Below, in pieces: positions 24,812 through 35,944 of a stretch of 64,000 nt of DNA. The position numbers and the translations under genes are program-made. Each line of letters begins with the position of its first letter. Positions within the stretch are counted from its first letter, which is position 1. Source of the stretch: Portulaca oleracea (taxonomy: Eukaryota > Streptophyta > Magnoliopsida > Caryophyllales > Portulacaceae); contig CM055871.1 in NCBI GenBank assembly GCA_029582165.1, positions 53,350,112-53,414,111 of the forward strand, written 5' to 3'. The notes under the pieces are model-generated. The model was given only the letters and a program-made list of their open reading frames with translations. It was not told where the DNA came from and did no database searches.

Positions 24812-25819
24812 AGATCATCAACTTCATCTGCTCTGATTCGATTTCTTCTATCTTTCTATTAGTGGGTTTGATTGATTATGTAATGTGCTTTTGATTGATA
24901 TAATTTGCTATGGTGTTTCATGTTTGGGTGTTTGATGTCCATTATAAAGGGGATCATTACAATGGGTGTTTAGTTTGTTTGGTAATCTTACTTGATTTCT
25001 CATCGCATTTTGGTAGTTGGTTGGTGTTAAATGCGAAATTTGGGGCTTTGAATCGTTTTGTGAGGTGGGTCATGTTGATGACTGCTAAGTGTTCGATGAA
25101 ATGTCCAAGAGAGTTGCTGCTTGCAGGTTTGGGGCTGGTTTGTCTTGGTGTGGATTGAGGGGGCAATCAATTTGTTTTGGGTTAGTAGAAAATGGCCGAT
25201 TCATGGTCCGTGTTAGTTTCTTATGTAGGATCCAGTAATGTGTATAATCGAGTTTTTTCGTGTTCCTAGGAAGTGGCAAGTTCACAGTTTGGTATGCCTG
25301 ATGGTTTTAGTTTCATCTTTAAGTGCAGGAATCTTGGAACTGGGTATGTTGAACTCTGAGTATTCTCTGCGGTACTGAGTAATTTCTTGGTGTTTTGAGG
25401 AGTTTCGCCAATTTAGAGGAGACTGAAGATTTGGAAATTGCTCTCTTTTCTTCCGTATCAGCGGTTTGCTTTGAAGTAGGGGCGGTTAGTAATCAAGTGG
25501 ATTCTTTGTTCTATCAGTGTATGAACTTCTGAACCCTAACAATCTTATTTGGAATCTTGGGATGATATTCACCGCCCTTCGAAGTGAGCCCCCGCTATAT
25601 TCTGGTCATTTTTGAGGAAGCAGGGTTGGAGGAGTTCTTTGCAATTGAAGGGCACTAATAATTACAATACTGTGTTTTTTTCTTACATCTTTACTTCTAT
25701 GTGGAACATCTCATCCATGATAGTTGACACAAAATTCTCTTTACTCGTACGGTTGTCCCCCATATCGTCTAAGTGATCTTCCTTGGTTTTCTCTGCACGT
25801 ACCCAAATCATCATCCAAG

Positions 25820-26962
25820 ATGGATGAACTGTTAAGGAATCCTGTATTTGCAAGCCATATGTTGGCAGGTGCAATGTCTGTGGCTGTGGGGACCGCGTTG
25901 ACCTACCCTCTCGACACTTTCAAGAGTCTAATTCAAGTCGGTACAAGTTCCAGCAAACAGTTAACTGCAACTCAGGTATGGGGTAGGATTCAGCCTTTGT
26001 CGGGATATTCAGGATTGTATAGTGGTTTCAGTTGGTTGACCCTTGGAAGGATCACAAGCCTGGGTGCTCGGTTCGGTGTGTATGAAATCTTGACGGCGTT
26101 CTACAAAGATGGTCGGATGGATAATTACGTTTATGTTTCAGAAGCCCTTTTGGCGGGTATGGTATCCGGTGCCTTGGAATCTTGTATAAACTCGCCATTT
26201 GAGATGATGAAGCTTCGCAAACAGGTGACGGCCGCTATTCATATTCCCCGTAAGGTCTCTCCAGAACCCAAACCTGCTACCGTGGCATCTCTGAACTCAA
26301 AATTACTTCCTGGGTATGTCTTAGATAAAGCTGTGCTGGATCGTACTGTCAAACTCTTATCTGTTTTGTCATCACACAATACCAATATCGCAGAAGGTTT
26401 GAAAAACTACCCGTGGATGATGACCGGGTCCGGTAAGCCGCCAGCTGTCATTGACGTGACACGGGTCGTTGACATTATCCGATTGGAAGGGTGGGGTGCC
26501 CTGTGGAGAGGTCTCCGTGCTGGGATAGCTCGGGATTCTGTTTTCGGTGGCGTGTTTTTCGGCAGCTGGCAATTTTTGCACCTGGCATTGGTCAACTGGA
26601 AGGCTGTTGGGATGGACCCGCCACCGAAGACAAATGACGAGGTGGGCCCTCTTTCTCCTTTGGCTGTCAGCATGGCGGCGGGATTTTCTGGGGCTGTGGC
26701 AGCCGCTGCTTCTCATGGTTTCGACACCTCGAGGACCCGATCACAGTGTGTCGTGTTACCCAAGTATGTTGCCATGGAGAGGCGGTTTCTCAAATGGAAG
26801 CGTCCCGGGAATTGGTTTGAGAGATTTACGGGACTTCATCCTTCTGATCGCGGTCTTCTGGCCCGTGGTGTTTCTGCAAGGATGGCTCGTAGCGGCATTG
26901 CTTCGTTTGTCGTAGTAGGGAGTTACTTCCTGGCTGCTGAACATCTTGTGGGGAAGTTGTGA
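25820..26962 (+). CDS. Mitochondrial substrate carrier family protein (At4g15010-like)
   Basis: A single uninterrupted frame of 380 aa belongs to the SLC25-type carrier family, six-helix transporters of the inner mitochondrial (occasionally plastid) membrane. Repeat 1 has the signature P-x-D-x-x-K at 'YPLDTFK' (P30, D32, K35). Repeat 2 has 'SPFEMMK' (P126, E128, K131). Repeat 3 is atypical: 'SHGFDTSR' keeps D and R but has Gly in place of the signature Pro. A long insert (about 135-230) between repeats 2 and 3 includes 'NYPWMMTGSGKPP'. 'GLYSGFSWLTLGR' and 'GALWRGLRAGIARD' are the usual post-helix blocks. The frame is open upstream to 25,724, but Met at 25,820 ('MDELLRNPVFASHMLAG') matches the family start better. 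The substrate is unknown. The gene follows the tetraspanin on the same strand. Confidence 0.9.
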   Translation: MDELLRNPVFASHMLAGAMSVAVGTALTYPLDTFKSLIQVGTSSSKQLTATQVWGRIQPLSGYSGLYSGFSWLTLGRITSLGARFGVYEILTAFYKDGRMDNYVYVSEALLAGMVSGALESCINSPFEMMKLRKQVTAAIHIPRKVSPEPKPATVASLNSKLLPGYVLDKAVLDRTVKLLSVLSSHNTNIAEGLKNYPWMMTGSGKPPAVIDVTRVVDIIRLEGWGALWRGLRAGIARDSVFGGVFFGSWQFLHLALVNWKAVGMDPPPKTNDEVGPLSPLAVSMAAGFSGAVAAAASHGFDTSRTRSQCVVLPKYVAMERRFLKWKRPGNWFERFTGLHPSDRGLLARGVSARMARSGIASFVVVGSYFLAAEHLVGKL

Positions 26963-28002
26963 TCATAGGTATTAAAATCCTAATCTTGATCTACGATCCT
27001 ACGATTTTATGATGCAAAATCCTTAGCGGTATTGTTTATGGGTAGGTTCTTAGGACCAATTCTTCTAGCTAGCTAGTTAGCTAGCTGTTTTCCCCTGTCA
27101 TTGGAGGCATAAATTGTGTTTCTGTTTGTACTTATACATAGTTTTCAATGTTTCATGTTTGTAACATGTCAAACTTAATTGTTCAGAAAAGTTGAAAGCT
27201 TGAGATTACGAGTTTCAATTTGTGGTACTGTTTCATTGACTTATGTGGTTTATGTTAGACATGACAATCGGGTGAATCCATTCGGCTTCAGGTCGTTTGA
27301 AGATCAGTTTCCTGTCGGGTCACCCCAATTTCGATTCGGTTTGGACATGGGTTGGCTTCTGGTTGGTTTTATTCGGTTTGGTTCGGGTGAGGTTCTTTCC
27401 GATTAGGTTTTGGTTTGATTTGGGGTCATTTATGATATGTACGTAGTCTTGGAGAAGGAAATAGAAGCAAGGGAAAATTCTGTTTGTGAATATTCTTCTG
27501 TGGGCATAATTAGATGGAGTTGTATAGTATAAGCATATCTTCATCCATATCTTCTTTCATTCAGGGGTTGATTTGATTGTTGCCAAATCTAAGTAGATAT
27601 GCTCAGTAGCATCTACAGTTCAAACATTGAATAATGAGCATATCCAGGCTGATTATGTAGCTTGTACTGTATGGGTCTATGGGATGATACATTGCTTTTT
27701 ACCCAAGTAACCATGACTCAACTTTCTTATAATACTGGCACAATCAATGACACCTAATAAGCCAACTTTAAGTCAATCGGCCCAGTCTCTCTAAATTTTT
27801 CCCTTTTTATCTTTAATAATGTAAGGGGTAAGATTGTTGCATCTTAACTTAAACCCCCATATTGTTGGGCCTAGACATGTCAATTTTCGATCCGAACCAG
27901 AAATTTCAGGTCTTAAACATGATTTTTTGACTTGAATCCGTAATAAACCGAATCCGGAAAACCTGTAAATTAATGGGTCGAACCCGGCCCGCCGTTAGAC
28001 TA
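26963..28002. other. Carrier 3' region and intergenic repeats
   Basis: The carrier 3' UTR likely ends near 27,180. A reverse-oriented 'gggtgaatccattcgg' dispersed repeat occupies 27,255-27,420 and a further copy 27,860-27,995, the latter ending against the truncated CACTA MITE. No gene is seen. Confidence 0.55.
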
Positions 28003-28251
28003 AGAAATTGGTTGGAAAAATGGTTAGTAATCCAACCATTTTTCCAACCATCTTCAGATAGTAGGAAAAAGGGTGGTAGGAAAATTTTCCAACCATTTTA
28101 GCAAAATTGGTTGGAATTTCCAACTATTTTTCCCACTAAATTTTTTGAAAAATAGTTGGAATATCAAATGGTTGCTAAAATAGTTGGTTTTTCCAACCAT
28201 TTTAAATTGGTTGGAAAAAAGTGGTTGGTAATACACATATTTTTAGTAGTG
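28003..28251. mobile_element. Truncated CACTA-type MITE (right half)
   Basis: This is the same family as the complete copy at 35,945-36,362. It shows the internal 'ttggttgg..ttccaacc' palindromic words and the right end 'gtaatacacatatttttagtagtg', but the left CACTACTAAA terminus is missing. It abuts the neprosin pseudogene exactly where exons 1-2 should be. Confidence 0.8.
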
Positions 28252-28365
28252 TTTAGCCTCTCCATGAACATCAACTCAATAATTTGGATCTCCTAGATCG
28301 CGTTCAAACGTATTTCTCCTGAGAGTTTGTTATTGTTGTTGACACAACGATTCTTTGATCTTTAG

Positions 28366-30110
28366 ATGAGGCCCACCTCTCGGCCAAAGAGGATTGGCAA
28401 CAATGGCAACAATAACTTCTCCACAACGAACGAGATCCCGATCAATATGAACACTATCCGATTAAAGGATGGTGGGTGCCCTTCAGGAACGGTTCCCATC
28501 AGAAGAAATAGTCATACGGATGACTACTTGCCAAATGCAGGGGGCATAGATGGAGTTGTCGTGAGTTTATGCATCAAAATTTACCGCAAAAACCAAAATT
28601 TTATCCTTATCTAACTCGACTCTTGTTTGTTTGTTTGCCTTCATGTTTAATGAAGTTCGCGGTGGGGCAAACGAAAAGCAGTCCTTCAAGAAAATACGGC
28701 GGAGTTGGGGGAACCATAAGCGTATACAACCCTAAAGTGGTGGCGGGCCAATATAGCTCTGGCGAAATTATTCTTAGGGGTGGCTCTGATACCATTGTTG
28801 CTGGATGGATCGTAAGTGATCATGACCTAATTAACTCGTATGATGTTTGTTTTGTTGCTACTATTGTGATGATTTGTTGTGTTTAAACTCTCCAGGTTAA
28901 CCCTATGTCCCTATTAGGAACCAGGATAACAAAACCCGGTTCTTCATTTACACAGTCGTAAGCCCTCTTGAATTTACTTCATTACTTACGTTCAAATGCG
29001 TTTCTCCTGGGAATGAAAAATCGATACTGGTTTGATCAATCCACAGGCGAACGGATTACACTGCTTCAATTCAGAGTGTGGGTTTATCATTGTCAGATCG
29101 GATATCCCTCTTGAATTTGTCATGTATCCTGTATCAATCAAGGGAGGACCCATTTACACACACAAACGTCTTCTTTGTGTATTAGGTAAACTTTTTGAAA
29201 CCAAATGTGCAACAAATTCATCCAAAAGTATTTCCTGATCTTATAATGCTAAAACATGTCTCTCTGAGTTCTCGAAAATTTAAGAGTAAGACTGCTAGAT
29301 CAGACATTTAGACTCCCACACCTTGTTTTGGTGTAGACTGCTCTTGGGGTATCGGATTTTAATTAAGAGTGTTAAGGTTACAAAAATTTTCTTGTACCGA
29401 CTCTACTTCTAGGGCAATGTGTATATCTTTTACGCAAAATTATAAGCGTCTTGATTCAAGATGGTTAATAACCATCTTAAATTTCACCTCAATCACTCCA
29501 AAATTTAAATATAAGCATAATTAAATGATTATAAATGCATGTTTCATTATGTTGAGAGGTTATTACGACCTACAAATTATATAGAAATAATTATTTATTT
29601 GTATTTTTTCATAAATATAAAACTATGCATAAAATATTTATTTTCTACTATATACCTAATAAAATTATGCTATTATTTATATTTGTCGACCTAACTAATA
29701 TGTGTTGTACTCTTATAGTTGATAAATATATATATATATATAATTACTAGAAAAATATTATTAAAGTTATAAACAGGGTGTGGTGGTGTTCGATGTATTA
29801 CCTTACCTTACCCCTTAACTAAAAATTTCGGAGAGACTGGTTCCGATTCACCCAAGAGAAGTTGAAGTAACATTTTGGGTAGACTACTATAAATCCTTTT
29901 CCAACTATCCAGATTACAGACTCAATCACATTAACTTATGCATATGTACATACGACGCATGTATACCAGGATGAGAAGAATGGAAATTGGTGGCTCGAAG
30001 TGGGATCGGACCCGGTCGTGCTAGGGTTTTGGCCCCAGAAGATCTTCGAGGGGCATGAAAGATTCAACACCATATGCAGCATGCGGAGGAGAAGTGTATA
30101 GCCCAGGTAC
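28366..30110 (+). pseudogene. Neprosin-domain gene copy A, decayed (exons 3-7 only)
   Basis: Exon-like blocks match exons 3-7 of the intact neighbours: 28366-28560, 28656-28811, 28896-28957, 29047-about 29187 and 29970-about 30110. Diagnostic words remain: 'LKDGGCPSGTVPIRR', 'YGGVGGTISVYNPKV', '[10 protein letters not shown]', 'KGGPIYT' and 'NGNWWLEVGSD...GFWPQKIF'. It is dead. The signal-peptide exon and activation-peptide exon are missing. Exon 3 lost about 20 codons ('QRYEQLG' region). Exon 5 is 62 nt against 54 nt in the others (frame broken). Exon 6 carries a 4 nt length change at its 3' end. In exon 7 the frame shifts before the 'ACGGEVY' block and ends early. This is the oldest-looking member of the cluster. 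Confidence 0.85.
29447..29760 (+). mobile_element. AT-rich MITE-like repeat, copy 1 (in neprosin A intron)
   Basis: The element starts near 'cttgattcaagatggttaataaccatctt' and includes 'gaggttattacgacctacaaa' and 'ttcataaatataaaa'. Related copies are at 34,990-35,300 (reverse), 43,490-43,810, 45,285-45,380 (fragment) and 52,805-53,150 (reverse). No coding capacity is present and exact ends are not resolved. Confidence 0.65.
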
Positions 30111-31128
30111 ATAACCCCGGCCCCCGAAGTGGGAGCTGGTCATTACCTCGATTTCGCCCTGGACATGGTGAATGATGCATTTTGCAAGGAGTTTGTGGTG
30201 GTATGCTGCATATACTGAGAAGCACACGGATAATCCCAATTATGGGGTGTTTGATAATCATATGAGGGATCATCAACATATTGTCTCCTTTGGTGGTCAT
30301 ATTGTTTAGTATTAGTACTTTGTTGTGGTTAGTAATTAGTTTGATGATCATGCACCTAGAGAGAAAATGTTGTATTTGGTAATCATACAAATCAAAAAGG
30401 AATTTCAATAGTCATGAATTTCGAGCTTTAACTACCTGCGTCCTATTTTCTTCGTCAAATTTACTACCTTTAAGAGTCTCATGCATGTTGAAATTGGGGT
30501 TAAAAGATTGTGACTTGCCTATATAAGTAATTCGATAGTTGCTTTCCTCCAATTTGGTTAAGTTGGTTCGGTTTTCAATCAACGAACAACTCTAATATTC
30601 TCTACTCTAGTACTCTAACTCGTCGTTGTTGGACCGGCTCAAAGAAATTTGCTGAACCGTGATCGAATGTCGGCAGAAGTAAACCAATTTCATTTTGTTT
30701 TTTTTTTTTTTTGCATTAAAGCTTTAACACTCACTGTTCGAGGATCTGGCTGAACGACTATGAATGTTTCTCTAAGTACTAAGGATCTAAATAGCTCCAC
30801 ATGAATAAGAGAGGTGTATTAAAACCTCAATATTAGTTTTAACCTTAATCCTTATGTTTGACGCCAATCGGGAGAGAAATTCAAATATGTGAAGGAAAAG
30901 AAAAACGGTACACGAGCTTTTTTTTTTCAGTCCAAAGGTCCTTTTTTATCCATCCTACAAACTTTAGGGTTTAAAAAATTAACGTTAAAATTGAAGATCC
31001 AGAAAATTAGTTACCCTATACTTCAGGGTCCAAAATGCAAATAACCCGATAAAATAGAGTATATGTAGACAACCCGACAAGCTAAGAGGGAGCATGTTGA
31101 CAAAGATGAGCAGAGTGAGTGTAGATAT
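30111..31128. other. Intergenic, no gene seen
   Basis: This begins with decayed downstream sequence of neprosin copy A (to about 30,240, still with faint 3'-exon similarity). The rest is AT-rich non-coding DNA with T-runs near 30,696 and 30,919. Open frames on the minus strand here are shadows of the pseudogene. Confidence 0.5.
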
Positions 31129-31501
31129 CAGGGGCGGAGCTAAGGTGAGTTCACGTGGGGTCATATGACCCCTTTTGTAAAAGAGATAACAATATTGGCG
31201 TCTTTTGTACGAAAATATACTTATAAATATCATTTAATGAGTTAATTATAACTTTTACTTATATTTTTACAAGTATAAAATGAAAAAAAATTGAAGAATA
31301 ATTTGTCCAAATATTTAACCCAATACATTATATATTATAAAATATATTATATAATCATACAAAATTTAAAATAATGCTTATAAGTTGTTTATATTTAAAT
31401 TTTAGTATTAGTTTTTGAATGTTTCTAATTAAATGTAAATTTTCAACTAGTTGTGACTTTAAATTTAATACCTCTAAATTTAGTTTTTGAATTCGCTCCT
31501 A
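31129..31501. mobile_element. Non-autonomous hAT-like element with perfect 8 bp TSD
   Basis: GTAGATAT occurs directly on both sides (31,121-31,128 and 31,502-31,509). The left end 'CAGGGGCGGAG' and right end (reverse complement 'TAGGAGCGAAT') are short imperfect inverted repeats of the AGGxGCG kind seen in plant hAT elements. The 373 bp body is AT-rich and non-coding. Confidence 0.8.
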
Positions 31502-31729
31502 GTAGATATGTGTCTTTCTCATTCATATGATGACTTATCATTAATACTATATTCATTGCGAGATATACAAAACTAGAATCACGGATTATATCAAGCCTAT
31601 TCACATACATCTTTGTCTTTATAAACCACAGCAATATTGGTGGGTGACATATTATCGTGTTTTCTATCATCTTCTTTACTGATTTGTATGAGGGTTGGAT
31701 GGGCTTTGCATGGCCCAGTCGGAACCGAA

Positions 31730-32500
31730 AAATGGACTAGCTGACCGAATGGACCAAGGAAAGTTTTATATATAGGTCTAGTCCTTGGTTCAAAAAGTTA
31801 TGATATTCTATCCTTGGTTCAAGTCATGGATTGGAGAATTGAATAAAAAGTGACTCAGCTACTAAAACTACAGGGTCTAGCTTTCACTCTTTCTCATTAA
31901 TAGTAACAAGAACTCAAGAAGTAACAAATCTTGAAATAAGACTAATTAACTAACTTTTCTTTAATATATCTAACACATACATCTTTGTCTTTATAAACCT
32001 CAGCATGCAATATATAAAGGATGGTGTCTTTATACACATACATATTCTCTTTCTTAATTTGGTAAATTTGTCCAACCATATAATCAATCGCCATGAGTTC
32101 CAAGGAAGAATATCAGATGGATGGTGAAGAGCAAGATTCCCCTGCCAGCTATGTTTGCAACCAGTGTGGCAGAACACTCCACAACAAAAAAGGCATGGAA
32201 GACCATAACAAATAGAAGCACGGGCAATGCACGTTCAAGTGAGAAGAATGCGTCCAAAAGTTCAAGGACAAATCCCAACTCACAGAGCACAATGCAAAAT
32301 ATCATTCAGGTTTGTGTGTTCGTTCTTGGTTGTTTCATGCTACAAAGTATGGTGTTTTCCATTCATTCATTCATTTACATGCTTGTTTCATTTTTTGTTT
32401 AAGTATTCCATCATCGAACAGAAAAATGGATTGATTAAGGAAAGTTAGGTCTAGTCTTCGGTTAAAAAATTATGATATTCTATCCTCGGTCCAACTCTGA
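31730..32500. repeat. About 80 bp direct repeats flanking the C2H2 pseudogene
   Basis: A segment near 31,735-31,815 ('ggaaagtt...ggtctagtc', 'atgatattctatcc') recurs at about 32,425-32,500. A second pair, 'acatacatctttgtctttataaacc', occurs at 31,602 and 31,976. The duplications enclose the zinc-finger pseudogene. Confidence 0.65.
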
Positions 32501-32607
32501 AATACCAACTTATTTACTAGTAAGTGGTTTTTGTAATTTGTGGTCTGATTTCTTGTTTTCTTGTATGTGTAGGAAACAGCTCTTCTAGGGCCAATGAGGA
32601 TATGTGA
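32093..32607 (+). pseudogene. Small two-finger C2H2 zinc-finger gene, broken by two stops
   Basis: From ATG 32,093 the frame gives an acidic N-terminus and 'YVCNQCGRTLHNKKGMEDH', a C2H2 finger start (C-x2-C-x12-H). An in-frame TAG (32,213-32,215) falls just before the last His of this finger. A TGA (32,240-32,242) falls inside the second finger ('QCTFK*EEC', then 'FKDKSQLTEHNAKYH'). The exon ends at a good donor (CAG|gtttgt, 32,309). A possible second exon at 32,573-32,607 continues in frame for 11 codons. The two fingers remain recognisable despite the stops, so decay is recent or the stops are sequence errors. The intact product would be about 83 aa. Its regulatory role is unknown. Confidence 0.7.
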
Positions 32608-33003
32608 TAGACTTGCATTGGTTTCTTATTTTTAGCTGTTTATTGTGTATTGTAAAATTTCTATTAGCATGTTAAGTAGTGGGCCAAGCCATGATGTTCT
32701 TGCATAATATTATGCTATCGGTTGATCTATGTAGTATGTTACGTCAAAGAACCTCAAAAATATTCTAGTTTTGCATCCTAATTTCAGTCTTCTATTCTAC
32801 TCTAGCACTAGACCCACTATGAATTTGACTCCCTCCTTTCATCTAAATAGCCATCTTTGAAAATTTTGCATTCAAACTTTAAAAATTTTGACCATACAAT
32901 TTTCAATACATACAATTACATGTCATATAAAATTACAAACAATTAGAGTGATACTAGAGAATTAACTAAGTGACAATTACCATGAAAGGGAAAAAGTATA
33001 TGT
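32608..33003. other. Intergenic, no gene seen
   Basis: AT-rich DNA with one Stowaway-like end ('gactccctcctttcatctaaatag' near 32,829) lacking a clear partner. It forms the 3' flank of the F-box gene on the minus strand. Confidence 0.45.
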
Positions 33004-34237
33004 CTAAGATCCAAACTCGGTAAACTCAACCCACATAGGAGGACTGATAAAGCTGAAATGCGATGGACCATCATACTGATGCGAATGTTGGCCGCCATGG
33101 ATTAGTTTGCATTGTGCGAGATCATATATCCCCATATCTTTGCCTCGCGCCTGTTCATGACCTTCGATTCTATCGTCCGTGTAATATATACATCCAGCCT
33201 TGCAACCATAATGTTGTGATGCCGTCACACAAAAGGTAGAATTGAATCCAACAAAGATAGCCTTATTCCCCAAAGTCTCGAGTTTCTTAACATTCCGATT
33301 AGAAACATCGAGCTCAAACACCTTAAAGTACTTAGTCTCATACCAACCTTCATCTGGACCTTCGTATATCTTTCCTGTAGATAACCATCAAGCACGACGG
33401 CGTACCTATTTCTGATTCCGATTCCACAAGATACAAGTTGTCGAGGTCAATTGGTCTTATAAACCCTAGACTTCCCAAGTCTGCAACAACCCTAAACGAG
33501 TTTTTCTCATCATTCGTTATTCCTCGAAACGCGACAACTACTCCCTTGCAATTGATGGCGTAGAACTCCCCTTGAAAGAAGCACATGTCGTGACACCAGC
33601 CGTAGTTGTAACCGGGAGGAAAACGGGCCTCGACCCATCTATCTTGCCCGGGTCTCCAAAACGCTATCTCATTGCTACCCTCATATGTCATAGCAATCGC
33701 GTAACCATCTTTGTTGTTGTTGGGCGCGGTTGAGAGAACGAATTTACCAAAATATTCTACAAGGTCCGAATCTTCCCAGTTCCCGTAGCACGACGAAAAT
33801 AGATAAAGGGGAACAGGAGGAGGAGGTGGGTCCATCACATCCCCGGTAAACGGGTTGAAAAGAGTGATCCTACGGTTCTTCTGAGATACCGATATGAGCC
33901 AACCCCGTGAAGAGAAATACCTCCTAATTCGATCATCATCCTCCTCGTCATCGTGGGTCCCAGGGGGTAGATCGATCTTGAGAAACTTGCGTTTGGTGAG
34001 GCTGTAGAATCTTCTGCATGGGGCGTCGTCGTCGAGATCAGCAAGAATTAGCCAGGGTAATTGGGTGTTGTTTTTGTTGGAATATTTGGAATTACGATCA
34101 TCTTGTTGCTTGATTGCCAATCTCCATGTCCAACAGACTTTCGAGAAGGATTCGTAGTCGTCGTACAGCTCCATATGCTCCGAAATCTTTGCTGCTAACT
34201 CTGTAGGGATTTCTCCCCAGTCTTGATTGTTTACCAT
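33004..34237 (-). pseudogene. F-box protein with DUF295 domain, single frameshift
   Basis: The minus-strand frame from ATG 34,237 encodes an N-terminal F-box ('WGEIPTELAAKISEHMELYDDYESFSKVCWTWR', residues about 7-39, seen as shorter blocks) and a DUF295 region with 'RRFYSLTKRKF', 'SSRGWLISVS', 'ITLFNPFTG' and 'DMCFFQGEFYAINCKGVV'. F-box proteins are substrate adaptors of SCF ubiquitin ligases. The frame hits TGA at 33,352-33,350. The expected continuation ('PDEGWYETKYFKVFELDV') is intact in the +1 frame from 33,357 and runs to 33,004, so one extra base near 33,358 breaks the gene. The total without the shift would be about 410 aa, normal for the family. With only one lesion, either a very young pseudogene or a sequencing/assembly error is possible. 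No intron is needed. Confidence 0.85.
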
Positions 34238-34942
34238 TGATGATGTTTATCTGATGGAGAGTGGAATCGAATAATACCCAAAAACTTTGATGGTGGTTTA
34301 TCTAGAGAAAAAGAGAGAATTGGAATACTTGCTGTGTATTCTGTCTAAAATGTCTCCCATGGAAGGATCTATTTATACTTTAGCATATGGAGTTGTATTC
34401 CAATACAACTCAGATTAGGAGTCAGATAAATTAGGATTACTTTAGTTAATGAATAATTAAGTAGTCGCTAATTACCCACATCTGAAAACTATATTAGTTT
34501 AGGGTTTAGGGTTTAGGGTTTCTGGAATTTGTATATCTAGGGTTGGGAACTCCACTATTACTTGGACTCCAAGTAATGTGGCTTGTCAACACCCAAAAGA
34601 AAAGTAATGCTGATAATCAGTAAAATTAGAGAAGAGATATACGTTTTTGCAAAAGGAAAGAAATCAGATGATTAAATGAGAAAGAAATCAGAGGAGTTTT
34701 TAATAGGTAAATTCTAATCATATTTAATTAAAATAATTAAGTTCGGCTTTCCAAAAAAAGGATATTGCATGCCTTCACAAAAAAAAGTTATTCCATAAAT
34801 AAATATGAGAAGATCTAGACATGGATCGATAAATTATTCCGAACTCTAATTTATGTAATGGAACCAATTTATGGAAACTTTTTATTTTATTTTTTTATAT
34901 CAAAGTTATGGAGTAATTTTATTTCATGTTATTTATACTTGT

Positions 34943-34943
<1 letters not shown>
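34238..34943. other. 5' flank of the F-box gene
   Basis: Promoter side of the minus-strand F-box gene. It contains three to four telomere-like TTTAGGG units at 34,497-34,521, a motif often seen in plant promoters. No other gene is seen. Confidence 0.45.

Positions 34944-34994
<51 letters not shown>
34944..34994. repeat. (AT)n microsatellite
   Basis: About 25 uninterrupted TA units, next to the reverse-oriented AT-rich MITE-like copy. Confidence 0.95.
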
Positions 34995-34996
<2 letters not shown>

Positions 34997-35300
34997 TCTT
35001 CAATCATCTTGAATTGTTCATATTTCGCATTTTTGTAACTTTTAATAATATTCTCTCTAATAATTATATATATTTAACAACTATAAGAGTATAATAGTTA
35101 TTAGCTAGGTTAAAAAAAATGAATAATAGGCTAATTTTATCCATTATTAGAAAATACATATTTTATATTTATGAAAAAAATATAAAAAATAATTATTTTT
35201 ATTTTGTTTATGAGTTGTAATAACCCTCAAAGTAATGATATCTATATATTAATTTAAATATATTTGCATTTAACTTTATAAGTAATTGAGGTGAAATGCA
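34995..35300 (-). mobile_element. AT-rich MITE-like repeat, copy 2 (reverse orientation)
   Basis: This shares 'gtaacttttaataatatt', 'atttatgaaaaaaatataaaa' and 'gttgtaataaccctcaaagtaatg' with the copy at 52,805-53,150, and the reverse complements with the copies at 29,447 and 43,490. Ends are approximate. Confidence 0.6.
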
Positions 35301-35944
35301 AAATTGTTACATCTAGATATTTATCATTTACTTAAATATTACTCATTAAAACATCGACAACTGAACTTTTTATTAAACATTTTTTCTTCACACACTCATT
35401 TAAACATCTGCCCGATACCAAATATATTAATTCTTCACTATCAATTTTCAAAATTGCTAAAACTTTAAATTAAAAGTGTTCTGAAACGAATTATATGATT
35501 TTATTTCTTAATAAAAACAGAGAAAATTATTTGATTACTTTCCAATTTTATAGACGATTTCTTTCCTTTCACTTTCTTCTATTATTATTTTCAATATCAG
35601 GCTCCTTGATGACAATGAGATCAACATATTTATTCTCTAGGTTATCAAAAAAAAAAAATATTTATTCTCTAACGAAGCATAATCTGATTATGTGATAATC
35701 AAATTTAACGAAATATCATTTCTCAAAGGTAACCCTATATTTTTCTTCTTCTTTTTGTGGTTAATTAAAGCAAAACTTAGCAGTTCAACTAGTTGCTGAA
35801 TCCATGTTATTTGATTTGGATTTATGTTGTGTTCTTCTTATTACTTTGTGAACTTTTGTATTTTGGTTTTGCAAGAATTGGGAATAAAAAATTCGTAGTT
35901 TATTTTATATATAATATTGTCTACTGAAATTCAATAAAATAGTT

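Noticed and set aside
25724..25819. Upstream Met for the mitochondrial carrier
   Set aside because: The 32-residue extension has no family similarity; Met at 25,820 gives the expected family N-terminus.
26372..26716. Minus-strand open frames under the carrier gene
   Set aside because: They are shadows of the real plus-strand coding sequence, with no motif of their own.
30021..30408. Minus-strand open frames at the end of neprosin A
   Set aside because: They are antisense to the decayed exon 7 and show no homology.
34858..35094. Open frame over the (AT)n microsatellite on the plus strand
   Set aside because: It encodes only alternating Tyr/Ile from the dinucleotide run and has no family resemblance.
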